The notes beneath the pieces were generated by a model. The model saw only the letters and a program-made list of their open reading frames with translations, searched no databases and was not told where the DNA came from. Positions 16,117-24,270 of a stretch of 64,000 nucleotides of DNA are shown here, in pieces (position 1 is the stretch's first letter; each line of letters begins with the position of its first letter). The stretch comes from CAZJRB01 sp964547995 (GTDB lineage Bacteria > Planctomycetota > Planctomycetia > Pirellulales > Thermoguttaceae). The DNA is taken from contig CAZJRB010000022.1 in assembly GCA_964547995.1 (NCBI GenBank), positions 1 to 64,000 of the forward strand, in the 5' to 3' direction. The position numbers and the translations under genes are program-made.

Positions 16117-16938
16117 ATGCCCACAACTTCACGGCGAAAAAAACGCCCTGCAAAGAAACAACCCGGCCGCAAGAAGCGCTCGCAGGGAAAGAAGGATGCT
16201 CCGCACCCTGACGGCGAGCGGCTCCAAAAGATCCTGGCGGCCGCCGGCATCGGGAGCCGCCGGGAGTGCGAAGGGCTGATCACCGCCGGCCGGGTCGAGG
16301 TCGACCGCAAGACGGTCACCGAGTTGGGCACGCGGGTCGATCCGGCCAGGCAACAAATCCGCGTCGACGGCGACGCCTTGCCAAAGGTGAAGCTCGTCTA
16401 CTATGCGCTGAACAAGCCGACCGGCGTGGTTTCGACGAACAGCGATCCGTCGGGCAGGCCCCGGGTGATCGACCTGGCGCCGGAGACCGGCGCCCGATTG
16501 TTCACCGTTGGGCGGCTCGATTTCAATAGCGAGGGGCTGATCCTGGTCACCAACGACGGGGAACTGGCCAACCGGCTGACCCATCCCCGTTACGGCATTG
16601 AGAAGACCTATCGCGTGCAGGTTGCGGGCAGCCCCACCCGTGAAGTTCTTGCCCGGTTGCGCCGCGGCGTGCGGATTGCCGAAGCGGTGTGCCGGATCGA
16701 GAACATCAAGGTCAAGTCGCACTACAAGGAGAGCACGAACTTGGAGATGGTTTTGCGGGAGGGCCGCAACCGCGAGATCCGCCGGGTGCTGGCGAAGCTC
16801 GGCCACAAGGTCCTCCGCCTGACCCGCGTTGCCGTCGGGCCGGTCCGGCTCGGCAAGCTGCCACCCGGCGAGTCGCGGCCCCTCTCGCGACAAGAGCTGA
16901 AAGCACTGCGGGAAGCAGTTGCACCCGGGAAGCACTGA
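16117..16938 (+). CDS. rRNA pseudouridine synthase, RsuA/RluB family
   Basis: Encodes 273 aa. A basic N-terminal tail (RRKKRPAKKQPGRKK) precedes an S4 RNA-binding domain (ERLQKILAAAGIGSRRECEG, from residue 34). The catalytic domain carries Asp135 in GRLDFNSEGLILVTND, the nucleophile of this family. It probably makes a pseudouridine in the 23S rRNA (RluB-type) given the YALNKPTGVVST start of the domain, but RsuA and RluE are not excluded. The ATG at 16117 is preferred; the open frame above it is an inverted repeat. pyrK follows after 34 bases. Confidence 0.9.
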   Translation: MPTTSRRKKRPAKKQPGRKKRSQGKKDAPHPDGERLQKILAAAGIGSRRECEGLITAGRVEVDRKTVTELGTRVDPARQQIRVDGDALPKVKLVYYALNKPTGVVSTNSDPSGRPRVIDLAPETGARLFTVGRLDFNSEGLILVTNDGELANRLTHPRYGIEKTYRVQVAGSPTREVLARLRRGVRIAEAVCRIENIKVKSHYKESTNLEMVLREGRNREIRRVLAKLGHKVLRLTRVAVGPVRLGKLPPGESRPLSRQELKALREAVAPGKH

Positions 16939-16972
16939 ACCGATTGAGAACACATCCACCGGCTGACGACCC

Positions 16973-17866
16973 ATGACCGAAGACCGCTGCTGCACCTCGG
17001 GCGACGACGGCCCCACTTGCCCTGACCGAATCTGGCAAGGCACGGTGACCGTTGAGGAAAACGTGCTCCTTGCCCGCGATACGTACCGGGTGCGATTCGC
17101 TTGTCCGGAGCTGGCACGGCGGGTCGTGCCGGGGCAATTCGTGATGCTCCGGCTTTCGGGCGTGGACGATCCGCTGCTGGGCCGGCCGATGGCCATGTAC
17201 GACGTCGTGCCGGGGGATGACGGCAAGCCGTGGGGGCTCGATGTCGTCTATCTGACCGTCGGGAAGATGACCCGCTGGCTGGCGAAGGTCGAGCCGGGGC
17301 AGTCGCTGGAGGTCTGGGGGTCGCTGGGTAACGGCTTTCCGCCGACCGAAACTGAACATCTCGTGATGGTCGCCGGCGGGATCGGCCAGACGCCGTTTCT
17401 CTCGCTCGCCAAAGAGTATCTGGGCGGGCAGACCTTCGGCGACCCGCCGCGAGAAGTCCCAAAAGCGAAGAAAGTTACACTCTGCTACGGCGTGCAGACC
17501 GGCGAGTTTCTGGCCGCCGTACACGATTTCGAGCAGGTCGGCGTCGAGGTCCGCCTCAGCACCGACGACGGCAGCATTGGACACCACGGGTTGGTGACCG
17601 ACTTGATTGCCCCGGTGGTCGAGAGTTCCGAGTGGCCGTGCCGGATCGTCTGTTGCGGCCCCGAGCCGATGATGGCGGCGGCGGCGGGGATCGCCAAGGA
17701 GCTGGGCCGACCGTGCCAGGTTTCGCTGGAGACGCCGATGGCCTGCGGGGTCGGCATCTGTTTCAGTTGCGTGGCGAAGATCCGCGGGGCGGACGGCCGA
17801 TGGGACTACCGGCGGACGTGCGTGGAAGGGCCGGTCTTCGACGCCGAGCGGGTGCAGTTCGACTAG
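16973..17866 (+). CDS. pyrK: Dihydroorotate dehydrogenase electron transfer subunit
   Basis: Encodes 297 aa. It carries electrons from type 1B dihydroorotate dehydrogenase (PyrD) to NAD+. An FAD-binding ferredoxin-reductase domain (PGQFVMLRL, GRPMAMYDV), an NAD-binding region (MVAGGIGQTPFLSLA and CCGPEPMM) and a C-terminal 2Fe-2S cluster site (ACGVGICFSCVAKI with RRTCVEGPVF) are in the family order. No pyrD is adjacent; pyrB and pyrC are at 40.6-43.2 kb. The N-terminal Cys pair (DRCC) is not conserved to my knowledge. It is slightly longer than the usual 250-260 aa. Confidence 0.9.
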   Translation: MTEDRCCTSGDDGPTCPDRIWQGTVTVEENVLLARDTYRVRFACPELARRVVPGQFVMLRLSGVDDPLLGRPMAMYDVVPGDDGKPWGLDVVYLTVGKMTRWLAKVEPGQSLEVWGSLGNGFPPTETEHLVMVAGGIGQTPFLSLAKEYLGGQTFGDPPREVPKAKKVTLCYGVQTGEFLAAVHDFEQVGVEVRLSTDDGSIGHHGLVTDLIAPVVESSEWPCRIVCCGPEPMMAAAAGIAKELGRPCQVSLETPMACGVGICFSCVAKIRGADGRWDYRRTCVEGPVFDAERVQFD

Positions 17867-17887
17867 CCGCTCGCGGCTTCGCACCGG

Positions 17888-17911
17888 GCGCGACCACCGG
17901 TCGCGGCTTTA
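17888..17911. repeat. Single GCGACCACCGGTCGC palindrome
   Basis: GGCGCGACCACCGGTCGCGGC, then TTTA. One member of the GCGACC family, lying between the converging pyrK and rpsT genes, where it may help end both transcripts. Confidence 0.7.
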
Positions 17912-17922
17912 CGACACAGCGG

Positions 17923-18195
17923 CTAGCCGGTCTGTTTCAGGGCCTTGATTTTGGCGGAGAGCCGGGACTTTGTTCTTGCGGCGGCGTTTCGATGGATGAT
18001 ATTCCGTGCGCCGGCGCGATCGAGCCGCTTGACGGCCCGGCGAAACTCGGCCTCGGCCAGCTCGAGGTCGCCGGCGTTGACCGCTTCGCGGACTTTTCGG
18101 CACTGGTGACGGACCACCCGCTTCATGGAACGGTTTCGGTCACGGCGGGCGAGATTCTGCCGCAACCGCTTCTTTGCACTCTTGGTGCTGGGCAT
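17923..18195 (-). CDS. rpsT: 30S ribosomal protein S20
   Basis: Encodes 90 aa, the usual S20 length. The N-terminal MPSTKSAKKRLRQNLARRDR and the alanine- and arginine-rich helices through IIHRNAAARTKSRLSAKI are characteristic. S20 binds 16S rRNA early in small-subunit assembly. It lies 30 bases after the stop of the upstream TPR gene on the same strand, so the two could share a transcript. Confidence 0.96.
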   Translation of the reverse strand: MPSTKSAKKRLRQNLARRDRNRSMKRVVRHQCRKVREAVNAGDLELAEAEFRRAVKRLDRAGARNIIHRNAAARTKSRLSAKIKALKQTG

Positions 18196-18225
18196 GTTGT
18201 CACTTTCCTTGGATTGGCACGTTGA

Positions 18226-19635
18226 TCAAGCACCGTCTTCCCCGCCCTCCGTGCGCCGATTGGCGATCTTGTCGAGCAAGTCGGACACGTCCCTGTAAGC
18301 GAAATCGAGTCCGGCGAGCACCGTAAGGTGTTTCTCGGCCGCGTCCAGATCTTTCAGGGCTATGCAGAGCTTTCCGGTCAGATAGAGGGACAGTTTTTTG
18401 TTCTTGGCATCCCGCTCGGGAATATCCTCGATGGCTGTTTTGTAGTGCTTCAAGGCAAGACCGTTCTTGTTGATCTTCTCGAAGCACTGGCCGAGGGCGA
18501 GCATGCAAACGCCTCGACGCCGCGGGTCGTTTTGGGCCTGTTGAAATTCCCTGATCGCCTCGTTGTACAACCCGTTCATTTGGTATCGCAAGCCGAGATC
18601 GTACTTGAAGAGGAGGTTGCTCGGGTAGCGTTCCGCGCGTTTTTTGAAGACGCTCAATTCCTTTTCCTTCAGTTCCTTGAGGAGTCTGGCTTTCAATTCC
18701 TCGTCGTCGGTTTTTTCCGTTTCGGAAAGCCGCTGTCGCAGGTGTCGGAGTTCGGCGTCCTCCCACTTCTCCCGGACATCCTCGTCACCGCCGGAAACGT
18801 CGAAGGCCTTGGCGAAGACCTCTTCGGCCGCTTTGTAATTCTCGTTGTTCAGGTGCTCTTGAGCCAGCTCGTAGTAGTTGGCCAGCTCCTTGGGGTTTCG
18901 ATTGATGCGCTGCTGGATTGTTTCCTCGACGGTCATAGCCGCCTGCGGATCCTGGGCCTGGCCGCGTTGTCCGACGGGAACGTCGCTTCCTTTCTGCATC
19001 GTTATGGTCTTTTCCACGGCCAAAGTGGCAATCTCCCGTCTGATCTCTTCGTCGTTGGGGCGCAACAGCTCTACCCGATGGAGGCAGGCAATCGCCTGAT
19101 CGAACTGCTTCCGGGCGGCCAGCGCGGCGGCGCACTGTCGGTTCACCTCGATATCCTTCGGGTTGGATTCCAAGGCGGCTTTCAGGTAGACCATTTCCAC
19201 CTCGTCGTCCCCCATTTTCTCCGACGCCGTTGCTATGGCCGTCAACGCCGGTATGTCCCACGGATTGACTGCCAATACCTTCAACCCGTTGCGGAGCACG
19301 TCCTCCCACTGCCCTTGGCTTAAGGCCTTTTTCACCCCGCTGCGGGCCCCGCGCTCCTTGAACTGAGCAAGCTTGCTCCCCGTCCTGTTGTTGCCGTATT
19401 TCTTCTTGAGGTTGCCCAGCATATTTTCTACGTAGATCCGGCTCGACGGGTCTCCCAGTACGCACTGCTCGAACAATTGGACGGCATAGTCGTAGTTTTC
19501 CTGCGCCATCTGCTTGCTGGCATGCTCAAAGCACTGTTGCAAGCGTTTTTGTTTGGCAGGGGAAAGCTCTTCCCGCGTGTAGGGTCGGACCTCTGTGGTT
19601 TCTTGGCCTTCGGGTTCTTTTTCTTCGGGTGCCAT
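18226..19635 (-). CDS. Cytoplasmic TPR-repeat protein
   Basis: Encodes 469 aa. The N-terminus is acidic (MAPEEKEPEGQETTEVRPYT); no signal or membrane segment follows. Several TPR motifs are clear, for example KQMAQENYDYAVQLFEQCV near residue 40, VNRQCAAALAARKQFDQAIA and KYDLGLRYQMNGLYNEAIRE. A charged helix (HLRQRLSETEKTDDEELKAR) in the middle probably forms a coiled coil. It looks like a scaffold, but partners are unknown. rpsT follows closely. An AT-rich upstream segment and a MITE-like element precede it. Confidence 0.85.
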   Translation of the reverse strand: MAPEEKEPEGQETTEVRPYTREELSPAKQKRLQQCFEHASKQMAQENYDYAVQLFEQCVLGDPSSRIYVENMLGNLKKKYGNNRTGSKLAQFKERGARSGVKKALSQGQWEDVLRNGLKVLAVNPWDIPALTAIATASEKMGDDEVEMVYLKAALESNPKDIEVNRQCAAALAARKQFDQAIACLHRVELLRPNDEEIRREIATLAVEKTITMQKGSDVPVGQRGQAQDPQAAMTVEETIQQRINRNPKELANYYELAQEHLNNENYKAAEEVFAKAFDVSGGDEDVREKWEDAELRHLRQRLSETEKTDDEELKARLLKELKEKELSVFKKRAERYPSNLLFKYDLGLRYQMNGLYNEAIREFQQAQNDPRRRGVCMLALGQCFEKINKNGLALKHYKTAIEDIPERDAKNKKLSLYLTGKLCIALKDLDAAEKHLTVLAGLDFAYRDVSDLLDKIANRRTEGGEDGA

Positions 19636-19725
19636 GGTCGATCAGATCCAACGTGAACAAACAGCGAACGAGGCGTCGTGAGCAACGGGAGCCCCAAAAC
19701 CTTCTGAACTCTCAAAAACGACTAT

Positions 19726-19860
19726 AATATTGGGAACACTTTAGCCGAATGGCGAAATGCTCCGTACGACGGCCCTCCGAGGCCGTCGAGAGCTTGCGGT
19801 GCCGCAGCGACAGCCTCGGAGGGCCATCGTACTGCAGACGGCTGAAGTGTTACTAATATT
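19726..19860. mobile_element. MITE-like element, type A copy 2
   Basis: The ends AATATTGGGAACACTTTAGCCG (19726-19747, first 20 shown by AATATTGGGAACACTTTAGC) and CGGCTGAAGTGTTACTAATA with TT (19839-19860) are imperfect inverted repeats matching the element at 3965-4179. The AATATT at both tips may be part of the target duplication. The interior is a GTACGACGGCCCTCCGAGGC palindrome family member, different from the main core of copy 1. 19861-20078 shows no recognisable gene or site. Confidence 0.75.
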
Positions 19861-20078
19861 GATATTCTAGCAGGTTACCAGTGCAACACAACAGACCCGA
19901 TCCCCATACCCTGGCAAGGAACCGTCGAGCCGGGAGGTTCACTTGGCCGAAATCGGTCCCGAGGACCCGCGCCGCATTGCCGGCAAGCGCGGGATTGATG
20001 GAGAGTATCTCGGAGTATCGGCAGCTATTTCCGGTTGGATGCAACCCCATCGACTGGGCAGACAATGCCCCCCCCAGG

Positions 20079-20261
20079 CTACTTCTGCTCACGGAGGGTC
20101 ATCCAACTCAAATAGCCCAACATGGCCGAACAAAGAATGAACCCCACGTCCATCACGAGGTTAGCCCGACCGAAAGGAACTTTGGCTACCAGGTCAAGCG
20201 TAAACCCAAGGAGTAGTACCACGGCGACAACGGCCCCGAAAATGCACAAGACTTTGGGCAT
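20079..20261 (-). CDS. Small two-helix membrane protein
   Basis: Encodes 60 aa from MPKVLCIFGA. Two hydrophobic segments, VLCIFGAVVAVVLLLGFTLD and MDVGFILCSAMLGYLSWMTL, flank a short basic loop (KVPFGRANL). The pattern AKVPFGRA-L-MDVGF-LCSA-LGYLSW looks like a planctomycete small inner-membrane protein known to me only as hypothetical. A start five codons earlier (MGIAYMPK, 20276) is possible; GGGGA lies upstream of the chosen ATG. The function is unknown. Confidence 0.65.
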   Translation of the reverse strand: MPKVLCIFGAVVAVVLLLGFTLDLVAKVPFGRANLVMDVGFILCSAMLGYLSWMTLREQK

Positions 20262-20388
20262 GTAAGCTATCCCCATGGTGACGATCAGCAGTTGAGCGCC
20301 TTGCCCAATTTCCCTATTGTGATTACACTTCACCGATTATACTTCTATCGTAACTCGTCACCACCGCAAATGAAAGGGAAAAAACGAA

Positions 20389-21543
20389 TTGGCACACCTG
20401 GGAACCTCTGGGGAACTGGGGAAGGATTGGGAGGGATTTCGGCGGGAGATGCCCATTTCGCAGCGTTGGGCCTACTTCGATCATGCGGCGGTGGCACCGA
20501 TCACCTCCCCCAGCCGCAAGGCCATCTCGCGGTGGGTTGAACGGGCCGCTGTAGACGGCGCAACCCCCTATTCTGAGTGGATCGCAGAAATCGAGCAACT
20601 GCGAACCCTGGCCGCCGAAATGATCCGCGCCACAGTCGATGAGATCGCATTGGTCGGCAATACGACGGCCGGAATCAACCTCGTTGCCGAAGGATTTCCG
20701 TGGCAAGAAGGGGACAACGTGGTCACGCTGGCTGACGAGTTTCCCTCGAACCAGTATCCTTGGATGCAGCTTGCCAATCGCGGCGTCGAGACCCGACGAG
20801 TTCCCACGGACGAGGGGGAAGTCGACCTGGAACGGCTTGCAAACGCCTGTGACGAACGTACCCGGGTGGTTACGATCAGTTGGGTTTCGTTTTCGAGCGG
20901 GTGGCGGAACGACCTCGAGAAGGTGGCCGAGATAGCCCACCGTCACGGGTCGCTCTTCTTCCTCGATGCCATTCAGGGACTTGGGGTTTTTCCCTTGGAT
21001 GTGACCGGGACTCGCATCGATTTTCTGTCGGCCGACGGGCACAAATGGCTCTTGGGTCCGGAAGGCGCAGGGATTTTCTTCACCCGGCGCGAACATCTCG
21101 ATTTGCTCCGCCCGGTGGGCATCGGTTGGAACAGCGTGGTGGATGCACACAACTTCAGCCATATTGATCTGACACTGAAAGATACTGCCGCACGATACGA
21201 AGGCGGCACGCAAAATACCCCGGGATTGATCGGCCTGGGGGCCAGTCTGGCACTGTTGGCGGAGTTCGGCCAAGAGGCGATCTCACGACGCGTCATCGAG
21301 TTGACCGACACGGCGTGCGAACGGCTGGAAGAACTCGGGGCCATCATCCACAGCAATCGCGAACCCGCGCAGAAGAGCGGAATTGTCGTGTTTGAGCTTC
21401 CAGGGCGCGATCCCGAGTCAGTGCGCCGCCGGTGCCTCGATCGAAATGTGGTCATCAGTTGTCGGGGCGGACGGTTGCGAATCAGCCCCCACGCCTACAA
21501 TAACGAGTCGGACCTCGATCACTTGATGGGGGCAATGGAATAG
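20389..21543 (+). CDS. Class V aminotransferase, cysteine desulfurase-like
   Basis: Encodes 384 aa of the PLP-dependent fold type I. Recognisable parts are RWAYFDHAAVAPI (substrate strand), VGNTTAGINLVAE, FFLDAIQGLGVFPLDV and the PLP lysine in LSADGHKWLLGPEGAG. The final REP-P/RISPHAYNNESDLDHLM region is also typical. It could be a cysteine desulfurase, a selenocysteine lyase or an isopenicillin N epimerase-like enzyme; the Cys loop of true desulfurases is not obvious. The start is uncertain: TTG at 20389 keeps the family DWEGFRREMP segment, but no Shine-Dalgarno is seen. It stands alone. Confidence 0.85.
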   Translation: MAHLGTSGELGKDWEGFRREMPISQRWAYFDHAAVAPITSPSRKAISRWVERAAVDGATPYSEWIAEIEQLRTLAAEMIRATVDEIALVGNTTAGINLVAEGFPWQEGDNVVTLADEFPSNQYPWMQLANRGVETRRVPTDEGEVDLERLANACDERTRVVTISWVSFSSGWRNDLEKVAEIAHRHGSLFFLDAIQGLGVFPLDVTGTRIDFLSADGHKWLLGPEGAGIFFTRREHLDLLRPVGIGWNSVVDAHNFSHIDLTLKDTAARYEGGTQNTPGLIGLGASLALLAEFGQEAISRRVIELTDTACERLEELGAIIHSNREPAQKSGIVVFELPGRDPESVRRRCLDRNVVISCRGGRLRISPHAYNNESDLDHLMGAME

Positions 21544-21675
21544 GATAGAAGTGCCGTTTGGCTGCTGGCGGCCATCCTGCGAAGTCTGTAAACTGAGGGC
21601 TGCCGGTCGTGAGAACCGGCTGAAGCCGGCACTACGAACCCACCATCAGCCTGCCATCCACAAGGATTACCACCC

Positions 21676-22179
21676 ATGCAAGAACTTTCTCCTCGAATTG
21701 CCGTTTACCCCGGCTCGTTCGACCCGGTCACCTTAGGGCATTTGAACATTATCGAGCGGGTCAGCCGGCTCTTCGACCGGCTGATCGTGGGTGTCGGAAT
21801 CAACATCGAGAAGGAACCGACGTTCGCCCCGGACGAGCGCGTGGAGCTGATCCGGACGGCGACGTCGCATCTGGACAACATTGACATCCGGACGTTCTAC
21901 GGCCTGGCGGTCGAGTTTGTCCGCGAGTGCAAGGCGCAAGTCATGGTTCGCGGCGTCCGCCCACTTACCGACATTCCGGCAGAGTTGACGATGATGATGG
22001 CAAACCGTCGGCTGGCGCCCGAGGTGGAGACCCTGTTCATGATCGCCGACGGCGAGTTGGCCCACGTCTCCAGTTCGCTAATCAAGGAGATCGCAGGTCT
22101 GGCGGGGGACAAGGAGTTGGAACGGTTTGTGCCGCAAAACGTCGTACCGTTGCTGCGGGACAAGGTAGCGGAGAAGTAG
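21676..22179 (+). CDS. coaD: Phosphopantetheine adenylyltransferase
   Basis: Encodes 167 aa, the usual length. It joins ATP and 4'-phosphopantetheine to form dephospho-CoA. The nucleotidyltransferase motif AVYPGSFDPVTLGHLNII (residues 9-26) and the C-terminal VSSSLIKEIAGLAGD are characteristic; RGVRPLTDIPAEL fits the substrate loop. The upstream 130 bases have no clear promoter. A terminator hairpin lies 34 bases after the stop, followed by a heptanucleotide array and the converging mcsB. Confidence 0.97.
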   Translation: MQELSPRIAVYPGSFDPVTLGHLNIIERVSRLFDRLIVGVGINIEKEPTFAPDERVELIRTATSHLDNIDIRTFYGLAVEFVRECKAQVMVRGVRPLTDIPAELTMMMANRRLAPEVETLFMIADGELAHVSSSLIKEIAGLAGDKELERFVPQNVVPLLRDKVAEK

Positions 22180-22212
22180 TGGGTGGCCTGCGCAATGCTT
22201 CAAAACAAGAAT

Positions 22213-22243
22213 CCCCGTACGCAGTGCGGGGGCTTTTCTGTTT
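22213..22243 (+). terminator. Rho-independent terminator after coaD
   Basis: CCCCGTAC-GCA-GTGCGGGG stem (22213-22231, one G-T pair) followed by CTTTTCTGTTT. The sequence is nearly the same as the terminator between gcvH and gcvPA and the one after hsp20, so it is a repeated terminator module. Confidence 0.75.
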
Positions 22244-22250
22244 CCCTATT

Positions 22251-22285
22251 CCACCACTCACCACCCACCGCCCGCCACCCACTCA
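22251..22285 (+). repeat. Heptanucleotide array abutting the mcsB stop
   Basis: Five 7-base units, CCACCAC, TCACCAC, CCACCGC, CCGCCAC, CCACTCA, ending in TCA at 22283-22285, the complement of the mcsB TGA. On the mcsB strand it is G-rich. The same CCACCAC/TCACCAC units lie before pyrC. Confidence 0.85.
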
Positions 22286-23365
22286 GTTTTTCTCCGCCTC
22301 GCCGGGTTCCTCTTCCTTGTTGAGATGCCGGCGGAGGTACTGTGCCCGTTCGATATTGCGGTCGGTGGTGTCGAGTTCGGCGCCACTGAGCTTTTGGAGA
22401 TGTGCGGGCTGGGTGTGGATGAACAACTGGTTGATGGCGGGGATTTCCAGATCGGGGAGCAGTCCCAGGTTAATTCCCAACCGCACACTGGAGAGCAGGT
22501 GCATGGTTTCTTCGGAGGAGATGGTACGTGCCGTGCGGAGGATGCCGTGCGCCCGGCTGACCTGATCGTGAAGGTTTTCGTGGCTTTCTTTGACGAGGAA
22601 ATCGCGGGCCTGGCGTTCGTAGTCGATGATGACGGGGACGATATCGCCTATCTGCTTGAGGAGTTCCTCCTCGCTCCGTCCGAGAGTGATCTGATTGCTG
22701 ATCTGGTAGAAATCACCCATTGCCTGGGAGCCTTCGCCATAGAGACCGCGGACGGCGAGGTTGATTTTTTGCAGGCTGCGAAAGACCTTGTCGATCTGTC
22801 GCGTAATGACCAGCGCGGGGAGGTGAAGCATGACGCTTACGCGCATACCGGTTCCGACATTGGTGGGGCAAGCGGTCAGGTACCCCAGTCGCTCATGGAA
22901 GGCGTAGGTCACCTTTTCTTCGATCCGGTCGTCGATGGCGTTAATCTCCTTCCAAACGCCTTCGAGGTTCAAACCGCTTTGCAGGTATTGGATCCGGAGG
23001 TGGTCCTCTTCATTGATCATCAGGCTGAACTTCTCCCGGCAGTCGATGGCGACCGCACCGGCGCGCCGACTTTCGGCATGCTCGCGGCTGATGAGGTGCC
23101 GCTCGACGAGGAACTGCCGGTCAACGTCTTCCAGTGCCTCGATTTCGACGTAGAGAAGATCATCCGGAACAGCGATCTCGAGGATACGTTGTCGCAGGAG
23201 TTTTTCGATTTGGGCAAGGTCCCGGGGAACGGCCCGGCTGACGAAGGGGAAGTCGGCCAGATTTCGCGCAAGGCGGATGCGGCTGCTGATGACGATGTCG
23301 GCCTCGGGCCCGCTTCCGCGCAACCATTCACCGCTTCTTCCGGTTAGATCGTCGAGTCTAGTCAT
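22283..23365 (-). CDS. mcsB: Protein arginine kinase
   Basis: Encodes 360 aa of the ATP:guanido phosphotransferase family. McsB phosphorylates protein arginines and marks proteins for ClpC-ClpP in Firmicutes. Diagnostic segments are VISSRIRLARNLADFPF near the N-terminus, MINEEDHLRIQ and TACPTNVGTGMRVSV with the catalytic Cys. The C-terminus carries LRTARTISSEETMHLLSSVR. It overlaps the mcsA stop by 4 bases (ATGA). No ctsR or clpC is adjacent, so the pair here stands apart from the Bacillus-type operon. Confidence 0.95.
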   Translation of the reverse strand: MTRLDDLTGRSGEWLRGSGPEADIVISSRIRLARNLADFPFVSRAVPRDLAQIEKLLRQRILEIAVPDDLLYVEIEALEDVDRQFLVERHLISREHAESRRAGAVAIDCREKFSLMINEEDHLRIQYLQSGLNLEGVWKEINAIDDRIEEKVTYAFHERLGYLTACPTNVGTGMRVSVMLHLPALVITRQIDKVFRSLQKINLAVRGLYGEGSQAMGDFYQISNQITLGRSEEELLKQIGDIVPVIIDYERQARDFLVKESHENLHDQVSRAHGILRTARTISSEETMHLLSSVRLGINLGLLPDLEIPAINQLFIHTQPAHLQKLSGAELDTTDRNIERAQYLRRHLNKEEEPGEAEKN

Positions 23366-23874
23366 TCCGCTGCTTCAGTCCGTTTGATCTGGTCGCGTAT
23401 TTCCGACGCGCGTTCATAGTCCTCTTTGTCGATGGCCTCTTTCATTTCGCGTCGCAGCCGGATCAACTGCGTGCGTTTTTCGCTTCCGCCGGAACCCCGC
23501 TTCGGCGCTTTGCCGACATGCTCGCTTTCTCCGTGGATGTTGCTGATCAGCGGCCCCAACTGGTCTTCAAAACAGGTGTAGTCGTGCGGGCATCCCAGGC
23601 GTCCCTGGCTGCGGAACTCGTAGAAGGTGATGCCGCAAACCGGACACTCCTGCTGATCGAGCTTCGCCAACTCGTCGGCGGTTTGGCCGATGGCCATCTG
23701 TTTTGCCATCTCCTGCATCTGCTGCACCAACCCCGTCGCCAGGCCCGTTTCGCTGCCCGGAGAGGTGAGGTAATCGCGGGCGTGGTCCTCGCACAGGTGC
23801 AACTCGTGCGGCTTGCCGCCGGCCAGTTCCGTGATGTGGAAGGTGGCCGGTTTGTCACATTTCTGGCATTTCAT
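23362..23874 (-). CDS. mcsA: UvrB/UvrC-motif zinc protein McsA (activator of McsB)
   Basis: Encodes 170 aa. Two treble-clef zinc sites are visible: CQKCDKPATFH with LCEDHARDY, and CPVCGITFYEF with GCPHDYTCF. The C-terminal UVR motif is LRREMKEAIDKEDYERASEI followed by RDQIKR. McsA binds and activates McsB. The start is at MKCQKCD (23874), since the 30 residues further upstream show no family character; GGAG lies about 10 bases before it. The coupling to mcsB by an ATGA overlap supports a complex. Confidence 0.93.
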   Translation of the reverse strand: MKCQKCDKPATFHITELAGGKPHELHLCEDHARDYLTSPGSETGLATGLVQQMQEMAKQMAIGQTADELAKLDQQECPVCGITFYEFRSQGRLGCPHDYTCFEDQLGPLISNIHGESEHVGKAPKRGSGGSEKRTQLIRLRREMKEAIDKEDYERASEIRDQIKRTEAAE

Positions 23875-24270
23875 TTCAAAGAAACTCCACTCCCGCGGGC
23901 CAACCCCCGCAACCAACTTGATTCTAGCACCCGGTCGCCGGGTGTCAACCCAAAGGGGTATCATGTGCTTTGCAGCCTGTTGAAGCAGGTGGCAGGGGGC
24001 GTTTTTCGCGACAAAAATGCGACACCGCTCGTTTCCAACCGGAAAATCGCCACGTCTCCCCGTCTCCCTTTTTCGTCCCGCTTGCCGCCGTTGTGGGGGA
24101 TTGATACACTGTAGCTACGCTCGCCAGAGCGTGGTTAACACCATGGTTAACGAGCCAATTTTTCCTAAAAAGCGGCTTCTTCCACCGTCTGGCGACGGTA
24201 GCTACACGCAAAAAGCCGTTTTCAGACAAAGCCTAGTTCCCGCATTATTTGGCCCTGTTACACCGCCGGC
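23875..24270. repeat. Intergenic region with degraded type B element
   Basis: 24111-24134 (GTAGCTACGCTCGCCAGAGC) is inverse to 24185-24205 (CCGTCTGGCGACGGTAGCTAC), enclosing a GTTAACACCATGGTTAAC palindrome. 24219-24236 (TTTTCAGACAAAGCCTAG) matches the right end of the type B elements at 28018 and 55504, but no left end is found. 23875-24110 shows nothing definite. No Shine-Dalgarno precedes trpE. Confidence 0.6.
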